DNA from: Roseburia_D sp964388945
GTDB taxonomy: Bacteria; Bacillota; Clostridia; Lachnospirales; Lachnospiraceae
Direction: 5' to 3'
Assembly: GCA_964388945.1 (NCBI GenBank)
Contig: CAYMCM010000039.1
Location: forward strand, 1-21,827
Length of the DNA stretch: 21,827 nucleotides
Part shown: positions 7,518 to 15,900 of the stretch, one piece after another
Layout: each line of letters starts with the position of its first letter
Numbering within the stretch: the stretch's first letter is position 1
The notes under the pieces: model-generated
The model's input: the letters and a program-made list of their open reading frames with translations, nothing else
The model's database searches: none
Told to the model about the DNA's origin: nothing
Made by a program: the position numbers and the translations under genes

Positions 7518-8726
7518 TCACAATCCCGCAAAATGCAGTTTATCCCTGTGCTTCAGTTCACCGGTTTTTTCCCAGATTCCTTCCACCCGGTCACTCCCAT
7601 GTCCGCTTTCCCGGAACAAAAATAGCGGCCGCAATACAATCTCTCCGTTTTTCATGCCATCCACCTCTGCGATTTCAAGCACTTTTCTGCTCCGGTCACG
7701 CATTCTGCCAAGATGTACAAAAATATCAATCCCGGATGCAATCTGACCACGGATTGCCGCCAATGGAAGTTCCATTCCCATGAGCACCATCGTCTCCAGC
7801 CTGCTTAACATATCAAGTGCTGAATTGGCATGTCCGGTGCTTAGACTTCCGTCATGCCCGGTATTCATTGCCTGCAGCATATCAAGTGCCTCCGCCCCAC
7901 GGCATTCCCCAACGATGATCCGATCCGGGCGCATTCGCAGTGCCGTTTTTATCAGATCACGGATGGAAACCGCATTGGTTCCCTGAGCATTTGCATTTCT
8001 GGTCTCCAGACGTACCAGATTCGGAATCCCGGTAATTTTTAACTCTGCCGAATCTTCGATCGTGATGATACGTTCATCAGACGGTATAAATTCTGACAAG
8101 GCATTTAGAAATGTTGTTTTCCCAGAGCCTGTCCCACCGGATACAAAGATGTTGTACCCCGCTTTCACCAATTTTTCCAAAAAAGCTGCCGCCTCTTCGG
8201 ATATAGAACGATATTCCAAAAGCTGCTGCATGCGCAGCGGCTCTTTCGGGAATTTACGGATACAGATCATAGAACCGTCAAGTGCGATCGGATGCAGTAC
8301 AATATTTACTCTGGAACCGTCCGGCAGACGTGTATCCACGATCGGACTTGATTCATTCACCATACGGTTACTGTTTCCTGCAATCTGCTGAATAATATCT
8401 TCCAGTTTTTCCGCGGATGAAAACTTTCCCTTCCATTGATGCAGTGCTCCTTTTTTCTCATAAAAGATCCTTGTCGCACCATTTACCATGATCTCTGTGA
8501 TCTCTTCATCCTCTAAGAGTTCCTGTAAAACATCCAGCTTTCGTAGGGAATTAAACACACTTCCGGTAAGTGTTTCCCTCTGCACCATCGAGATCACTCT
8601 GCCACGCCTGCTTCCTTTGATTTCCTCCTGGATCAGATCACACAGTTCTTCATCTGTAATATCCCGTGTAACATCCATCCGTTCTAATACATTTCTTCGG
8701 ATCTCATCCTCCCATCCCTTCGCCAT
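7518..8726 (-). CDS. tadA: TadA/CpaF secretion ATPase
   Basis: 402 residues. Hexameric cytoplasmic ATPase that drives assembly of the Flp pilus. All nucleotide-site motifs of the type II/IV secretion ATPase family are intact: Walker A GGTGSGKT (197-204), Asp box ITIEDSAEL (221-229), Walker B RIIVGECRG (269-277) and His box TGHDGSLSTGHA (289-300). The N-terminal domain includes DEEITEIMVNG, typical of CpaF/TadA. The ATG is preceded by AAAGGAG six bases upstream, and the gene overlaps the end of tadZ by 23 bases. Length and motifs are normal for the family and nothing suggests loss of function. Confidence 0.96.
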   Translation of the reverse strand: MAKGWEDEIRRNVLERMDVTRDITDEELCDLIQEEIKGSRRGRVISMVQRETLTGSVFNSLRKLDVLQELLEDEEITEIMVNGATRIFYEKKGALHQWKGKFSSAEKLEDIIQQIAGNSNRMVNESSPIVDTRLPDGSRVNIVLHPIALDGSMICIRKFPKEPLRMQQLLEYRSISEEAAAFLEKLVKAGYNIFVSGGTGSGKTTFLNALSEFIPSDERIITIEDSAELKITGIPNLVRLETRNANAQGTNAVSIRDLIKTALRMRPDRIIVGECRGAEALDMLQAMNTGHDGSLSTGHANSALDMLSRLETMVLMGMELPLAAIRGQIASGIDIFVHLGRMRDRSRKVLEIAEVDGMKNGEIVLRPLFLFRESGHGSDRVEGIWEKTGELKHRDKLHFAGL

Positions 8727-9732
8727 TTGCTTCTCCTTTCAACTGTCTTCTGATGTAATCACCAAACTCACCCCATTCTATCTCCTGCAAGAGGCTTCTT
8801 CCCTGCGAAATAACCCATTGTCCCGACACTGGAACTATATGGAGACCTTCTTTAAGAGCACTTCCTCCATATTCCTCTGCACATCGCAAAAACTGGGAAA
8901 GCCGCTGTTTTGCTCCCTGATTTACTCTGGTCAGACAGTAGATCTCGCTGCTTTTCTCCAAAAGGTCAAAGAATCCCGCAAACATTCCTCCCAGATCAAA
9001 GACGATCACCTCATAATCCGTCTCAGAAAGCAGCCACGCAAGCAGTTTTTCATAATCATCTTTCCCTGCCTCACGCAAGATCTCTCCAAAAAATACCGGC
9101 GGCAGATAATCTACCTCGTCAAACTGATGCAGCATACTTTCAAAACGAAGTTTCAAATTTTTGTCCTGCCTCCGCAGATAAAACAGAAAATCTCCGAGGT
9201 TTTCTTTGTACTCTTCTTCAAAAAGCTCTTCAAACCCAGCGCACTCCATCAGATTCAAATACAGCACATGTTCCTTGGCGGCACAGATCTTCGCATATCC
9301 CATTGCCAGATACATCTGGGAAAACTCTTGATGCGGTGAATAAAATGCGGTGATCCTTTTTTCTTTTCCGAGGACGGAAAACAGCTTTCTATCATCCATT
9401 TTTTCTCCTGCCAGCCTGCAAAGCTCACGCAGAAGTTCTTCTGCCTTTTGATATTTTAAGATGCACGGATAGTCCTTATATTCTTCCGAAACCAGCGCTT
9501 CGCTCAAAAGTGCGAAAATCACATTTTCATAAGAAAGAACGTCCGGCACAAAAAAATCTTCTGTCATTAAAACCACATCCGTCCCGCCACTTGCAAGCCG
9601 TCTCAGCAGTTCCTTTTTTTCTGAGCAGACCGCCACTTCAACCGTCTCTTTCCGATTTGCCTGTAAATATTCCAAAAGCTTACTGCAATACACTTTTTCC
9701 TCATCACAGATCACTGCCCTTACTTTTTTCAA
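8704..9732 (-). CDS. tadZ: TadZ/CpaE-like protein with a lost P-loop
   Basis: 342 residues from the preferred start. The N-terminal ~110 residues look like a degenerate receiver domain. The rest follows the MinD/ParA-like ATPase fold of TadZ/CpaE, which places the pilus machine in the cell. The deviant Walker A (KGGxGKT/S) is absent: the corresponding stretch reads AFYSPHQEFSQMYLA after KRITA. Later elements resembling the fold remain (VLYLNLMECAGF; YEVIVFDLGGMF). The protein probably binds partners without hydrolysing ATP. The start is a TTG at 9732, with GGAGG seven bases ahead and a four-base overlap with the upstream stop. A longer in-frame reading to 9756 is unlikely. The assignment rests on position before tadA as well as sequence. 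Confidence 0.75.
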   Translation of the reverse strand: MKKVRAVICDEEKVYCSKLLEYLQANRKETVEVAVCSEKKELLRRLASGGTDVVLMTEDFFVPDVLSYENVIFALLSEALVSEEYKDYPCILKYQKAEELLRELCRLAGEKMDDRKLFSVLGKEKRITAFYSPHQEFSQMYLAMGYAKICAAKEHVLYLNLMECAGFEELFEEEYKENLGDFLFYLRRQDKNLKLRFESMLHQFDEVDYLPPVFFGEILREAGKDDYEKLLAWLLSETDYEVIVFDLGGMFAGFFDLLEKSSEIYCLTRVNQGAKQRLSQFLRCAEEYGGSALKEGLHIVPVSGQWVISQGRSLLQEIEWGEFGDYIRRQLKGEANGEGMGG

Positions 9733-10238
9733 TGCATCACCTCCAACAGATAGCACAGATATCCCATCAACATCGGAACAGAAAAACAGATCACATCTGT
9801 TTTATTTCTTTCTCTGCGATAAGATGAAATCTGTCCTGTCCGGATCACACCGCCTGCAAAAAACATGAACTCCCTCAGTCTTCTTACCAGACTGCCGTCT
9901 TTTATCATATACACGAGCGAAATTCCCGCACCAAAAAGAAACGCCAGAAATATACAGCGGCACAATCCGTTAAAATTTAAAAAAACACCAATCACTGAAA
10001 ATAATTTGATATCGCCTGCGCCAAGCGCATGCATCAGAAATAAAAGATAAAATACGATAACCGGAAAAGAAATATTAGCTAAGAAATATAGAACTCCCAT
10101 CACTCCATACTCTTTTATCTGAAAAAAGAGTCCAAGCCCAAGTCCCAAAACGATCAGCCGGTTACTGATCTTCTGCGTCCGCAGATCCATCCACACCGCC
10201 GCCCAAAGAAGCGCAAGCAGCGTAAGATATTTTAACAC
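9729..10238 (-). CDS. tadV: TadV-like prepilin peptidase (A24 family)
   Basis: 169 residues with about five membrane helices. The aspartyl protease residues are Asp18 (MDLRTQKISN, the family's D-x-R motif) and Asp76 in GAGD (GxGD). It would cleave Flp and pseudopilin leaders at the inner membrane. The arrangement with a single catalytic domain is typical of TadV/CpaA. A basic stretch near 120-145 lies in a predicted cytoplasmic loop. It is the first gene of the Tad operon, 26 bases after the likely transcription start. The start is GTG at 10238. The best ribosome site, GAGGTGAT, is about 13 bases ahead, rather far, so initiation may be weak or the start slightly misplaced. Confidence 0.9.
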   Translation of the reverse strand: MLKYLTLLALLWAAVWMDLRTQKISNRLIVLGLGLGLFFQIKEYGVMGVLYFLANISFPVIVFYLLFLMHALGAGDIKLFSVIGVFLNFNGLCRCIFLAFLFGAGISLVYMIKDGSLVRRLREFMFFAGGVIRTGQISSYRRERNKTDVICFSVPMLMGYLCYLLEVMH

Positions 10239-10270
10239 CTCTGTCTCATCACCTCGCTTTGATAGGATGA

Positions 10271-10299
10271 ATTATACGGCACTTTTTCTTACTTGTACA
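10271..10299 (-). promoter_or_regulatory. sigma-A type promoter of the Tad operon
   Basis: On the minus strand TGTACA (10299-10294) and a consensus TATAAT (10276-10271) are separated by 17 bases. Transcription would begin near 10264, giving a leader of about 26 bases before the tadV GTG. It lies in the 116-base gap after bofA, and no other candidate in the gap is as good. Confidence 0.6.
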
Positions 10300-10354
10300 T
10301 GTCGTTTCACGAAAGTTTGAAAATTTTTTATTTTTTTTGCCGCATTGAAGGTCA

Positions 10355-10627
10355 CTATAAAAACTGGCAGAATGCAATTCCGTAAAGCAGTGCAAATCCG
10401 CCTATTCCAAGACTTCCAAGCGTAACCGCACAAAGCGGATTTATCCCAACTGCCAAAGGTATCCCATTTGCCTGCAAAAAGTCGTTCAAAAAATAGACAC
10501 AGACAAGTCCGACGACCATACGCACAAAAAAATTCAAGATCAGCTCCGCTTTTTTCTTCATTGTTCCGATCAGCAGTATCAATACACACATGCCAAGAAT
10601 GATGATCACTCCGTATTTTTGTTCCAT
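10355..10627 (-). CDS. bofA: BofA family pro-sigma-K processing inhibitor
   Basis: 90 residues, integral membrane, with an N-terminal helix (about 5-22) and two further hydrophobic stretches. The C-terminal signature GINPLCAVTLGSLGIGGFAL matches BofA. In Bacillus, BofA inhibits the SpoIVFB protease that activates sigma-K during sporulation. In Lachnospiraceae the protein occurs widely and its role is less certain. The start ATG has a weak AGGGTGA about nine bases ahead. The gene is divergent from yaaL, although these two usually sit side by side in the same direction in Firmicutes. I found no convincing promoter of its own in the 136-base gap. Confidence 0.88.
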   Translation of the reverse strand: MEQKYGVIIILGMCVLILLIGTMKKKAELILNFFVRMVVGLVCVYFLNDFLQANGIPLAVGINPLCAVTLGSLGIGGFALLYGIAFCQFL

Positions 10628-10670
10628 ATTTTGTTCACCCTGTTTGTTTTCCCTACAATATATACGGTTT

Positions 10671-10699
10671 TTTACAACTTATTCTTATTTTTGTATAGA
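10671..10699 (+). promoter_or_regulatory. sigma-A type promoter of yaaL
   Basis: TTTACA (10671-10676) and TATAGA (10694-10699) with a 17-base spacer on the plus strand. Transcription would begin near 10706, leaving a leader of about 58 bases before the TTG start at 10764. It lies in the bofA-yaaL divergent gap. Confidence 0.55.
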
Positions 10700-10763
10700 A
10701 TGGAGATTTTTGCTTATACTTAGTAAAAAGAGGATTTTTCCCATAAGAAAGCGGGGGATATGA

Positions 10764-11012
10764 TTGTTTCAGTTATTAAAGAACAACCGAAAAACAGACC
10801 GGCATTATATGCTTTTATTGGATGATCTTGCCCGTACGCAAAACGAGCTTGAAAACGCTTATGCCACTTTTGAAAATATGGTGGAACCGGATCTGATCGA
10901 TGCTTCCATCTATGAAGTCAAGGCAGTACAGATGAGATACCGTTTTTTGCTTGACCGGGTAAAACAAATAGAGGATTCTTATACTAAGAATCCTCTTGAT
11001 GCCTCCGACTGA
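10764..11012 (+). CDS. yaaL: YaaL family (DUF2508) small protein
   Basis: 82 residues, no membrane segment, helical and charged. The pattern LLDDLARTQNELENAYATFE and the YEVKAVQMRYRFLLDRVK segment match the YaaL/DUF2508 family, a small protein of unknown function usually encoded between recR and bofA. The start is TTG at 10764, six to seven bases after GGGGG. The ATG at 10760 is in another frame. It is the only plus-strand gene in the window. Its last 34 bases overlap the end of fliS in convergent orientation, and the overlap carries a perfect hairpin. Confidence 0.85.
   Translation: MFQLLKNNRKTDRHYMLLLDDLARTQNELENAYATFENMVEPDLIDASIYEVKAVQMRYRFLLDRVKQIEDSYTKNPLDASD
10970..10996 (-). terminator. 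hairpin in the convergent yaaL/fliS overlap
   Basis: AGAGGATTCTTA (10970-10981), loop TAC, and TAAGAATCCTCT (10985-10996) form a perfect 12-bp stem with a 3-base loop. On the minus strand it is followed by TATTTGTTTT, so it can act as a terminator for flagellin-fliS. The fliS stop codon lies within the stem, and the whole element is inside the yaaL reading frame. Confidence 0.55.
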
Positions 11013-11452
11013 AAGCTTTCATTTAAATTGTTTTTTCCATAGGTAATGCCCGCATATACCTGCTCGGTATTGTGCATAAGCGGTTCTGACTTGTCTTTTG
11101 CTGCGGCTTCAAAAAAGCCTTCACGAAGATTGCCAAGAACCGTTTGTGCATGCCCGATCCCTATGGAATCCTGCTTTGCCATCGCCAAAGCAAGTTCCTC
11201 TCTGCAATATACATAGAGTGCATCCAACGTATCTGCCGGACTGTATTTAAAATTCAAAGAATCCTGAAGCTGTATCAGTACCCGGTCCGCATGCCGCAGA
11301 GCAACTTTAAATCCGTCCACATCTTCCGCTTCTAATGCAGCTTTCGCTTCCTCAAGATAAGTCAGCATAATATCATACATTGTAACAATCAGTGAACTAC
11401 GGTTGTCCTGACTGATCCTTCTGGTAAATTCCTGTATCTTCTCTCTTTGCAT
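10979..11452 (-). CDS. fliS: FliS flagellar export chaperone
   Basis: 157 residues, all helical. FliS binds the C-terminus of flagellin in the cytoplasm, preventing premature polymerisation and aiding export. The core SSLIVTMYDIMLTYLEEAK and the later DTLDALYVYCREELALA segments fit the four-helix FliS fold. The C-terminal extension of about 30 residues makes it longer than the usual 120-135. The ATG follows the flagellin stop by 16 bases, with AAGGA upstream, so it is co-transcribed with its client. The extreme N-terminal tyrosine-rich motif of many FliS proteins is not obvious. The 3' end overlaps yaaL by 34 bases. Confidence 0.82.
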   Translation of the reverse strand: MQREKIQEFTRRISQDNRSSLIVTMYDIMLTYLEEAKAALEAEDVDGFKVALRHADRVLIQLQDSLNFKYSPADTLDALYVYCREELALAMAKQDSIGIGHAQTVLGNLREGFFEAAAKDKSEPLMHNTEQVYAGITYGKNNLNESFQSEASRGFLV

Positions 11453-11468
11453 TGCTCACATTTCCTTT

Positions 11469-12887
11469 TTACTGTAAGAGCTGTAATACCTGCTGTGGAA
11501 TATCATTTGCCTGTGCAAGCACCGATGTTCCGGCCTGCTGCAATACCTGCTGGTTTGCATATGCCGTCATCTCAGTCGCCATATCAATATCTTTGATACG
11601 GGAGTATGCTGCTGTCAGATCTTCATCCGTCTGTGCAAGACTGCTGCTTGAATGTTCCAGACGATTTGTATAAGCACCGATCTTAGAACGTGCGTCTGAT
11701 ACCATAGCGATTGCGTCGTCAAGGGTATCCATTGCTTTGTCTGCACCGCCGATCGTCGTCACATCTACGGTATCCAGATACAGTGTCTCGGAAGAAATCT
11801 TCGGAATACGCGCTTTCACAAGCTGATGCTCATTTGCTCCGACCTGTACCTCCATGGTTCCCATGTCTGTTACTTCAAGTGTAACCGGACTATTCTGTGT
11901 CGTATCAAAATCATCATCCAACAGAAAATTCATAGAAAATCCGGATTTATCTGTAATCTTAATGCGGTTTCCGTCTGTTGTCACAGTAGCCGTCTTATCA
12001 AAATTAGAACCTGATGTGCCTGCGGCATTTTTAAATACCAGTGTGGCTTTTGCATCCTCACCAAATACAGGAGTTGTCGTAACCTGTGTGGTTGTGAATG
12101 CATCGGTTTCCTTATTGATCACTTTATAGGAGATGTCAAGTTTTTCCAGACTTCCGTAAGTCGCAGATGTAAAGTTTACGCTTCCGTCTGCCTGAATATC
12201 TGCATTCGCATCTCCTTTTTCCGCACAGGTACGGATTTTCTCTCTGATCGCCTCATCCGTATCTGTGGATTCAATCGTTACTTTATAACCATTGATGTCT
12301 AACTCTGTCTCTTCTCCATCCGCCGGTTTTAATGCACCAACAAGGTCTGTTCCGTAATTAAATTCCGCTTTCTTGCCAGTTGCTGTAACATTCACCTGGT
12401 AATCTCCGGCTGCCACATAATCTGAAACATTGACTCTGCTCACATTTTTCGCATAAACTCTGGTATCCATCGTTCCGTCCAGCAGGGACTGCGCGTTATA
12501 TTCTGTATCTCTGGCGATGCGATCCACTTCTTCAACCAGCTTGTTGATTTCTTCCTGTGATGCCTGCTTGTCCTGCTGTGTATTTGTATCGTTCGCCGCC
12601 TGAACAGAAAGCTCACGGATTCTCTGAAGAATGCTTGCGACCTCATTTAAAGCTCCGTCTGCTGTATTGAGTGCAGATGTTGCATTCTGCGCATTGCGGT
12701 TTGCCTGTTCAATACCATCGATCTGCTGTTTCATTTTATTTGAGATTGCAAGTCCGGAAGGATCATCCTTTGCATTATTGATCCGAAGTCCGGAAGATAA
12801 ACGTTCAATAGAACTCGTCAGATTGCTTTCCGTACGAAGTAACTGACTGTTGGAAATTACTGCTGAAATATTATGATTGACTTTCAT
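11469..12887 (-). CDS. fliC: flagellin, filament subunit
   Basis: 472 residues. The N-terminal D0/D1 segment (NHNISAV, IERLSSGLRIN, DDPSGLAIS) and the C-terminal segment (DIDMATEMTAYANQQVL to VLQLLQ) are strongly conserved flagellin. QRIRELSVQ (88-96) corresponds to the D1 loop recognised by TLR5 in enteric flagellins. Between about 145 and 370 lies a variable D2/D3 region that contains a flagellin IN-like stretch (DINGYKVTIE near 197). It includes one cysteine, Cys221, unusual in flagellins. There is no signal peptide, as expected for type III export. AGAGGTG lies shortly before the ATG. An exact sigma-D promoter lies 80 bases upstream and fliS follows at once. Confidence 0.97.
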   Translation of the reverse strand: MKVNHNISAVISNSQLLRTESNLTSSIERLSSGLRINNAKDDPSGLAISNKMKQQIDGIEQANRNAQNATSALNTADGALNEVASILQRIRELSVQAANDTNTQQDKQASQEEINKLVEEVDRIARDTEYNAQSLLDGTMDTRVYAKNVSRVNVSDYVAAGDYQVNVTATGKKAEFNYGTDLVGALKPADGEETELDINGYKVTIESTDTDEAIREKIRTCAEKGDANADIQADGSVNFTSATYGSLEKLDISYKVINKETDAFTTTQVTTTPVFGEDAKATLVFKNAAGTSGSNFDKTATVTTDGNRIKITDKSGFSMNFLLDDDFDTTQNSPVTLEVTDMGTMEVQVGANEHQLVKARIPKISSETLYLDTVDVTTIGGADKAMDTLDDAIAMVSDARSKIGAYTNRLEHSSSSLAQTDEDLTAAYSRIKDIDMATEMTAYANQQVLQQAGTSVLAQANDIPQQVLQLLQ

Positions 12888-12937
12888 ATATGCACCTCTT
12901 CATATTCTTTGTAAAGCCTCGCGTCCATGCGGTCAAG

Positions 12938-12952
12938 TGACAGTCCGTGTCA
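12938..12952 (-). promoter_or_regulatory. flagellin leader hairpin with GGA in the loop
   Basis: In the ~72-base flagellin 5' leader, TGACA and TGTCA form a 5-bp stem around the loop CGGAC. A GGA in a hairpin loop is the core of a CsrA site, and B. subtilis CsrA represses hag through two such leader sites. A second GGA (CATGGACG) lies a few bases downstream, and AGAGGTG is the ribosome site. No csrA or fliW lies in this window, so regulation is inferred. Confidence 0.35.
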
Positions 12953-12966
12953 AATATCTATTTATT

Positions 12967-12993
12967 ATATCGGCTCTTTTTCATTTTTCTTTA
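12967..12993 (-). promoter_or_regulatory. exact sigma-D (sigma-28) promoter of flagellin
   Basis: On the minus strand TAAA (12993-12990), a 15-base spacer and GCCGATAT (12974-12967) match the Bacillus sigma-D consensus at every position. Transcription would start near 12960. It lies only a few bases past the stop of the preceding large gene. Confidence 0.9.
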
Positions 12994-12996
12994 TGC

Positions 12997-15900
12997 TTAA
13001 AGTGATTTCGCCACTTCAAGAAATTTTCTTGCTATGGTATAAAGCGTTGTTGTCTGCACTTTTGAGAGTTCTTTTTCTCCCTCCTGCTTTACGGCTTCTT
13101 TCCTCATGAATCGGTCAAGATCCAGATTTTTGCTTGTCACAAAGGAAATATCTGTCACCGCACCGGCTTCTCCATCTCCGGAAAGTCCCGATGTGACCGC
13201 TTCCTGCAATGCGTCTGCGTGTGCTTTTAAAAATTCTGTGGTTTCTTCCGTATCCGATGCAATATAGCCTGATACTGTATCCCCGGATGCTTTCAGTTCC
13301 GCCGCTACCTTTCCGAGATTATCCGTCTCGAATGTAATATTAACAAGACCTTTTTCGGCTTCTCCGCGGACGATCCGAAGATGTACGCTCGTAATCTCAT
13401 TCTGGATCAAAACCGGGATCGCATACGTCTCATTTTTTGCTAAGATACCGCCCAGCTCTATCTGTGTGCGCATGAGTTTCATTTCCTTTACCTTCATGCT
13501 TGTTACATTGGCGTTTTCTACGAGCATCGTATCCATCACGCTTGCGGCTCTTTTCTCCAGCTCTTCCTGCGCCTTTTTCATTTCTTCCGGCGTTTTTACC
13601 GCTTCTCCATATTTTTGGATCATTTCTGCCTTTGCAGCCTCCAGATCGGTATTGGTATCACGTTCTGTATCCGAAGACAAAAACAGCTTTCGGAACGCAC
13701 CATTGCGGTTTTCCATGTATTCCTGTGCCGCAAGTACGTTGTATACCGTGTTCGGCACATCATAGTCCGCCAGCATCTGATAGACCTCATCCGAAGCTTT
13801 CATACATGCCGCGACATCTGCCTGCTGCTGTCTTACATAACTTTCTGTTTCTTCTTCCGGCACTTCTCCGCTTACATTTCTAAGCTGTTCTAAAAGCTGT
13901 TCCGGTGTAAGATCTTCCCATCCGCTCTCTTTTACCGCAAGTCTTACCGCTTCCGGAGACAGAAGGTCTTTGGCCAGCTTCGCGCAGCCAGTCTGATATG
14001 CTTTTTCAATCTGCGCCGTGATCGAGTTGTCATTTCCGGTCAGTTTCGATAACTCACCAAACGTATCGTCCACCGTAACATCCATGTTCTGATGTTTTAA
14101 GGAACGCACACCCGTCAAAAGATTACGCATTGTAACCTCTGCTCCCTGTTCCACCAGTGCACCGATGACTGCGCCATCCGTTTTTTCCACCTGATTTAAC
14201 AGGCGGTAGATTCCAATATATGCATCCCGCTCTTCCTGTGAGATCTCATTGTTATTTTCCAGTTTCCACAAATATTCACTGAACCGTTCGCTTCCGCCAT
14301 CGTCCAGACTGTTTTTTATTTCTTCCGCCGTGCGGTTTAATTCCGCAAGATCCATGTCAAGCGGGTTGATGCCCTTTTTGATCATCTCACGCACTACTGC
14401 CGGAGAAAGATTTCCAAATGCCCGCTGTACCTCGGCATCTGCTTCTTTCATCTGCGCGATCGAGGTTTCCGTAATGTCAAGATTGTTATAGGCAAGGATA
14501 CGGACTGCCCGCTCATTGCTCTCACTTGTTTCAAGACCCAGATCCGCCAAAATATCATCCACATTCCGGAATGCCTTCTGAATAGTGTCTCCAAGGTCTT
14601 TGCGCGGTGCGGTCATAAGCGTCTCATAGCTCTCGTTCGCACGCTTCATGCTCTGCTCTAATACACTTCCCGCATCGTGCAGTCTCTGCAGTGTGTACAG
14701 GTCAGCGTCCTTAATACCGAGCGTGTATGCCGGCATCGTCTTTAAGGAACCAACCACTTCCTCGGTGTCCGCAAACACTCTGATATTTTCGGTCGTCGCC
14801 GGTGTACCGCCTTGCTCTAACAGATTTTTATAGTAAGTATTTTCCACATTTTTCAGTTCATCGACCAGTTCCGCAAGCGGCACAGTATCGATCGAAATCC
14901 CCTGCTTTAACAGGGAATAATTTGCCTGTGCAGTCATTGTAAGTCTGGTTTCTTCCAGCTTTCGCTTTGCCGTCACAAGCGCAATGTCAAGATCCCCCAT
15001 CTCTGCCGGGATCACTATTTCCGCCGTGTTCACCTGATCCGCTTTATTTCCTTGTGCACTCTGAAACGCATTCTGCTTCTGCGCCCACGCAAGATTTCTG
15101 ATATTAAGCTCTAATCCAGAGATAACGACCGTCTCTACATCCTGCTCTGTGGCATTCTCTACTACCTTTAATGCATTCTCTGCCTGATCTTTCAAGGAAT
15201 AACCCAAAATCAGCATTGCATCCTTCGGGCGGTTTCCCTCTGCGATCGCATCGGTAATCGCATCCAATACCTTCTGCTGGTCAAACGGCGCATCCATCAC
15301 CTTTAATTCGGTAAGATACGAAAGATTTTCCGGTGTCAGCGCAATATCATTTTGCAGCATAAAGTACGCATTTTTGTATGTTTCTTCGTTGACCGGAAGT
15401 CCGGCTTTTTCGATCACACTCTCAATCTGTGCCCGCATGGCATCATAACTATCCGCATCCCCGGCTGGTGCGCTGTAGCTGGCACTTCCGCTGTATTCTG
15501 CCTTGTAAATATTTTCGATTGTCGGCGGAAGTTCATTGTCGAGCATATATTTCATCGCTCCATCTGAAAGTCCGCTGATCCCTTCTGTCTGGCTCACCGC
15601 TTCCATGGATTCCGTCAGATTATCCTCTGTCACTGGAAGATCCGCCTGTGTGAGACTGTTTGCGATCTGCGCTGCAAGTGCCGGATTTCCGGTCATCTCT
15701 GCAAGCACCTCTTCACTCAGTCCGTCTCCCATACAGCTTACGTCCACACCTGCTTTGGCAAGCTGCATCTTCATCTTGTCTGTTTCGGTAACGATCGTCT
15801 CTACATCTGTTCCACACAGCGAAAATCCATCTTCCCCGATCCCAACACAATCTTTGGTCGTGGCAGAATTGCCGGAAAACAGCATTTCGTTTTTCATCAG

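Noticed and set aside
8488..9339. 283-residue plus-strand open frame
   Set aside because: Lies antisense to tadA and tadZ, has no convincing ribosome site and its translation resembles no protein family; a shadow of the real genes.
10272..10589. 105-residue minus-strand frame overlapping bofA
   Set aside because: Overlaps most of bofA, which has clear family motifs; it would also cover the tad promoter.
10628..10720. Promoter for bofA in the divergent gap
   Set aside because: TTGTAA and TATATT can be found on the minus strand, but the spacing is far too short (about 9 bases).
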